In this document: piece by piece, positions 61,305 to 64,000 of the stretch
Layout: the number at the start of each line of letters is the position of its first letter
Position numbering within the stretch: position 1 is the stretch's first letter
Assembly (NCBI GenBank): GCA_964557545.1
Contig: CAZLAK010000004.1
Location: 10,299-74,298 of the forward strand
Reading direction: 5' to 3'
Source of the DNA: CAZLAK01 sp964557545
GTDB lineage: Bacteria; Bacillota; Desulfotomaculia; Desulfotomaculales; Pelotomaculaceae
Length of the DNA stretch: 64,000 nt
Translations under genes and position numbers: made by a program
The notes under the pieces: generated by a model
Seen by the model: only the letters and a program-made list of their open reading frames with translations
What the model was told of the DNA's origin: nothing
Database searches by the model: none

Positions 61305-61800
61305 GACATCTTCCGTAAGCGCTTACCTTGACCTGCTGGCCGAACTGGAGGTCACCTTGGAAGAGATGCGCTCAGCCACGCGGGATCAGCTGGAAGCGCT
61401 AAAGACAAACGACCGGCAGGGCATATGGGAAGCCGTGTACCGTCAGGAGGATCTCATCCTGCGCCTGGCCGGGCTGGAGGAGAGGCGAATCTCCCTGCAG
61501 GCCGTCTTGGAGGAAGAGCTTTCCCTCCCGGCCAGGTCCTCCCTGGGCGAGGTTTTGCTCCGCCTGCCGGAAGAGGCGGCCGCGAGTGCCGCCAGCCTCC
61601 ACGCTTCCTTGAGGAGCAAGCTTTTGGAAATAAAGGAACTCAACTTCACCTGCGCTCTTTTGGCCAAAAGGGCGCTTTACGTCAACAGCCGGCTTTTGGA
61701 GCTTTCGGGCGGCACGGCCGCCGCGCCCAGCCTGTACGGCCCGGGCGGACACCAGGCCGGCGCGCCGGAAGCACCATCTTTGGTGAATACCAGTGTTTAA
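61294..61800 (+). CDS. flgN: Flagellar export chaperone FlgN
   Basis: This 168-residue, almost all-helical coiled-coil protein has the FlgN pattern LAELEVTLEEMRSATRDQLEALKTND and LEERRISLQAVLEEELSLP, then a Pro/Gly-rich tail. FlgN binds the hook-associated proteins FlgK and FlgL, encoded directly downstream. Start GTG 61294 in the end of flgM. The assignment rests on coiled-coil pattern plus the conserved order flgM-flgN-flgK-flgL. Confidence 0.88.
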   Translation: MGSKTSSVSAYLDLLAELEVTLEEMRSATRDQLEALKTNDRQGIWEAVYRQEDLILRLAGLEERRISLQAVLEEELSLPARSSLGEVLLRLPEEAAASAASLHASLRSKLLEIKELNFTCALLAKRALYVNSRLLELSGGTAAAPSLYGPGGHQAGAPEAPSLVNTSV

Positions 61801-61859
61801 TTTGAAGGCCGTAATGATTTTTTGCGCAAGTAAAATAAAATAGGGAGCGTAGGTTTTAT

Positions 61860-63239
61860 ATGCCCTCTACCTTCATGGGTTTAGAGATCGCCCGCCGGGG
61901 CCTTTCGGCCGCCCGGCTGGGCATGGAAATTAGCGGCCACAACGTGGCCAACGCCAACACGCCGGGCTACAGCCGGCAGCGGCCCGTGCTCGCCACCAGC
62001 GACCCCTACACCCTGCCGAGTCTCTGCCGGCCCCAAGAGCCGCTGATGCTGGGCACCGGCGTGGAAGTAAAAAAAGTCGAGCGGGTGCGCGACAGCTTTT
62101 TGGACATCCAGATACGCGCCGAGGTGAGCGGGCACGGCACCTGGGAAGTGCAGCGCGATGCCTTAAGCGAAATAGAAACTATCTTCATGGAGCCTTCGGA
62201 AAACGGCTTGAGCTCCCTCTTCTCTAAATTTTGGAACAGCTGGCAGGAGGTCAGCAAGAACGCCGAGAACACGCCCACCCGCGCCGTCCTGGTGCAGAAC
62301 GCCGAGAGCCTGGCCGGCGCCATCCGGCACACCAAAAGCCTTCTTGAAACCGTCCGCGACGACCAGCGCCAGCTGGCCAACATCTACATAAACGACATCA
62401 ACTCCAAGGCCCGCCAGATCGCGGCCCTAAACGTCCAGATCGCCAACAGCAGGGCGGCGGGCGACGAGCCCAACGACCTTTTGGACAAGCGCGACCTGCT
62501 CTTAGACGAACTGGCGGCTCTCACCGCCGTAACCGTCGCCGAGGACAGCCTGGGCGCGGTGAAAGTGACCGCGGGCAGCGTAGTCCTGGTGGACGGCAGG
62601 GAAAGCTTTGATGTGCCCCAGATAACCGACTGGTCGTCGGACCCTTTTGCCGGCCCGCCGTACGACCAGTTCACCGCCGGCCGGTTATTTGGCGTGAGGG
62701 AAAACCTGGCCAAGGTGGCCGCTTACGCCGCGGACCTGGATAAGCTGGCTTCCACTCTCATTTCTGAGGTCAACGCCCTGCACGCGGCCGGCTACGGGCT
62801 GGACGGCACTACCGGCACGGCCTTCTTTACCGGCTCCGATTCCTCTGACATCGGCGTAAACCAGGGCCTCGCCGCCAACCTGGGCTTGGTGGCGGCGGCC
62901 TCAGCTTCGGATGCTCCCGGGGACGGGTCCAACGCCCTGGCCATTGCCCGCCTGCAGTCGGCGGCTATCGCCGGGCTGGGCGGCTCGACCATCGCCGGCC
63001 ACTACCAGAACCTGGTGTCCCGCCTGGGCGTGGAGTCCCAGGAGGCGGCCCGCATGACCGACAACCAGAAGGCCCTGGTGGACCAGCTGAACAGCCGCAA
63101 GGAGTCCATCTCCGGTGTCTCCCTCGACGAGGAGATGACCAACCTCATCCAGTACCAGTACGCCTACATGGCCTCGGCCCGGGTGATCACCGCTATGGAC
63201 TCCCTTTTAGACACCCTGATCAACCGCACGGCCGTCTGA
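61860..63239 (+). CDS. flgK: Flagellar hook-associated protein FlgK (HAP1)
   Basis: This 459-residue junction protein between hook and filament has the N-terminal rod/hook motif LEIARRGLSAARLGMEISGHNVANANTPGYSRQRP (abbreviated family signature ANANTPGYSRQ). A central region rich in Asp/Ala follows, and the C-terminal coiled coil SLDEEMTNLIQYQYAYMASARVITAMDSLLDTLINR matches flagellar axial proteins. Start ATG 61860, after AGGGAG. It is exported by the flagellar type III apparatus with FlgN as chaperone. Confidence 0.97.
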   Translation: MPSTFMGLEIARRGLSAARLGMEISGHNVANANTPGYSRQRPVLATSDPYTLPSLCRPQEPLMLGTGVEVKKVERVRDSFLDIQIRAEVSGHGTWEVQRDALSEIETIFMEPSENGLSSLFSKFWNSWQEVSKNAENTPTRAVLVQNAESLAGAIRHTKSLLETVRDDQRQLANIYINDINSKARQIAALNVQIANSRAAGDEPNDLLDKRDLLLDELAALTAVTVAEDSLGAVKVTAGSVVLVDGRESFDVPQITDWSSDPFAGPPYDQFTAGRLFGVRENLAKVAAYAADLDKLASTLISEVNALHAAGYGLDGTTGTAFFTGSDSSDIGVNQGLAANLGLVAAASASDAPGDGSNALAIARLQSAAIAGLGGSTIAGHYQNLVSRLGVESQEAARMTDNQKALVDQLNSRKESISGVSLDEEMTNLIQYQYAYMASARVITAMDSLLDTLINRTAV

Positions 63240-63299
63240 GCGCATTAGGCAATAAGGCAAATCGTGCGTAAAGCAAATAAGAAGGGGCGTGACGGATTT

Positions 63300-64000
63300 A
63301 TGCGCGTCACCAACAAAATGATTTCCCAGACCGTGCTCAACAACTTGTACGCCGCCCAGCGCCGGCTGATGAAGACCCAGGACCAGCTCTCCTCCCTGCA
63401 GGTGGTCTCCAAACCCTCGGACGACCCGGTGATTGCCGCCCGCGTCCTCAACTTGAACACCGTGCTCGGCCAGAACGAGCAGTACGGGCGCAACATCGCC
63501 GACGCCCTCTCCTGGGTGGAGATGACCGAGACTACCTTGGGCAAGGTGAACGACGTCCTGCAGCGGGTGCGCGAGTTGGCCGTCTACGGGGCCAGCGGCA
63601 CGCTGGAGGACACCTCCCGGCGGGCGCTGGCCGAGGAAGTGGGACAGCTGCTGGACAACGCCGTGGAACTGGCCAACACCAGCCTGGCCGGCCGCTACAT
63701 CTTCGGCGGCACCAGGACAGACGCCCCGCCCTTTGCCGCCGGCGGCACCTATGCGGGCAACACGGAGCGGCTCTCCTGGGAGATCAGCCAGGGCGTAGTC
63801 ATGGAGGTGAGCGTGGACGGCAAGGCGGCCTTTTTGGATTCGGGAGTATTTTCGGCTTTGCAAAACCTGCGCGACCACCTGCTGGCCGGCGATACGGCCA
63901 AGGTGGGCGGCGAGGACCTGGCCGCGCTGGACGCGGCCATCGACAATGTTTTAAACTTACGCGCCGCGCTGGGCGCCCGGGCCAACCGCTTAGAAGCCCT
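63300..64000 (+). CDS. flgL: Flagellar hook-associated protein FlgL (HAP3), 3' end beyond the window
   Basis: This gene is partial, with 233 full codons visible. The N-terminus MRVTNKMISQTVLNNLYAAQ, then LMKTQDQLSSLQVVSKPSDDPVIAARVL, is the FlgL/flagellin D0-D1 helix. Also typical are TTLGKVNDVLQRVRELAV and LANTSLAGRYIFGGTRTD. Start ATG 63300 follows AAGAAGGGG. The frame is open to the window edge, so the C-terminal helix is not seen. It follows flgK in the sigma-28 operon. Confidence 0.95.
   Translation, partial: MRVTNKMISQTVLNNLYAAQRRLMKTQDQLSSLQVVSKPSDDPVIAARVLNLNTVLGQNEQYGRNIADALSWVEMTETTLGKVNDVLQRVRELAVYGASGTLEDTSRRALAEEVGQLLDNAVELANTSLAGRYIFGGTRTDAPPFAAGGTYAGNTERLSWEISQGVVMEVSVDGKAAFLDSGVFSALQNLRDHLLAGDTAKVGGEDLAALDAAIDNVLNLRAALGARANRLEA

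Overview
The window looks like a draft-assembly contig from a spore-forming, flagellated, anaerobic and probably thermophilic Firmicute of the Peptococcaceae/Desulfotomaculum/Moorella type. I infer this from the gene set and from the moderately high G+C with many GTG/TTG starts preceded by strong Shine-Dalgarno (SD) sequences. Supporting genes are spoVT, two CotF-like coat proteins, T-box and TPP leaders, a selenium cluster, a beta-type DAHP synthase fused to chorismate mutase, and FlgM/sigma-28 control. The exact genus cannot be read from the sequence. A run of exactly 100 N (2464-2563) is a scaffold gap that cuts one gene. I see no rRNA, tRNA, CRISPR array, insertion sequence or prophage. 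This is mostly core chromosome.

Layout. 1-4.5 kb: a FIST sensor, a GGDEF/HD-GYP c-di-GMP protein truncated by the gap, and an ECF sigma factor with its anti-sigma. 4.7 kb: a small NifU-type (Nfu) protein with an in-frame TGA exactly at the second cysteine of its CxxC motif, a probable selenoprotein. 5-9.3 kb (minus strand): a secreted protein, acetyl-CoA synthetase, two coat proteins and a CBS-ACT protein. 9.4-15 kb: Hsp20, a DnaJ-like protein, ClpB and a DUF362 ferredoxin. 15-18.8 kb: a T-box leader, then pheA, aroF-chorismate mutase and tyrA. 18.8-23.4 kb: a TPP riboswitch and thiSGHEC. 23.5 kb: a macro-domain protein. 24.3-27.8 kb: an arsenic-type cluster (Acr3, thioredoxin-like protein, ArsP-like permease, ArsR, and a frameshifted thioredoxin-like gene). 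28-30.6 kb: a selenium cluster (selD, itself with a Sec codon, then yedE and a TusA-like protein). 30.9-37.4 kb: an MBL-fold hydrolase, a LytS/LytR pair, acpS, nnr and alr. 37.5-44.3 kb: argCJBDFG. 44.4-55.4 kb: a mixed block with a Rossmann-chemoreceptor fusion, carbonic anhydrase, NlpC/P60, HD-GYP, Nudix, thrC, a TtcA-like protein, sirtuin, rhomboid and spoVT. 55.5-64 kb: motAB-cheWAB and flgM-flgN-flgK-flgL, with flgL running off the end.

How parts fit together. SelD makes selenophosphate for Sec-tRNA. Its own UGA at the catalytic position, followed by a hairpin, shows that the organism reads UGA as Sec. This makes Sec the best reading of the UGA in the Nfu gene. YedE and the TusA-like protein probably supply or traffic selenium. 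The aromatic and thiamine operons are each controlled by an RNA leader. The arginine genes lie downstream of a sigma-A-type promoter and are of the acetyl-recycling type (ArgJ); argH is not in the window. The chemotaxis/flagellar block has a good sigma-28 promoter directly in front of flgM.
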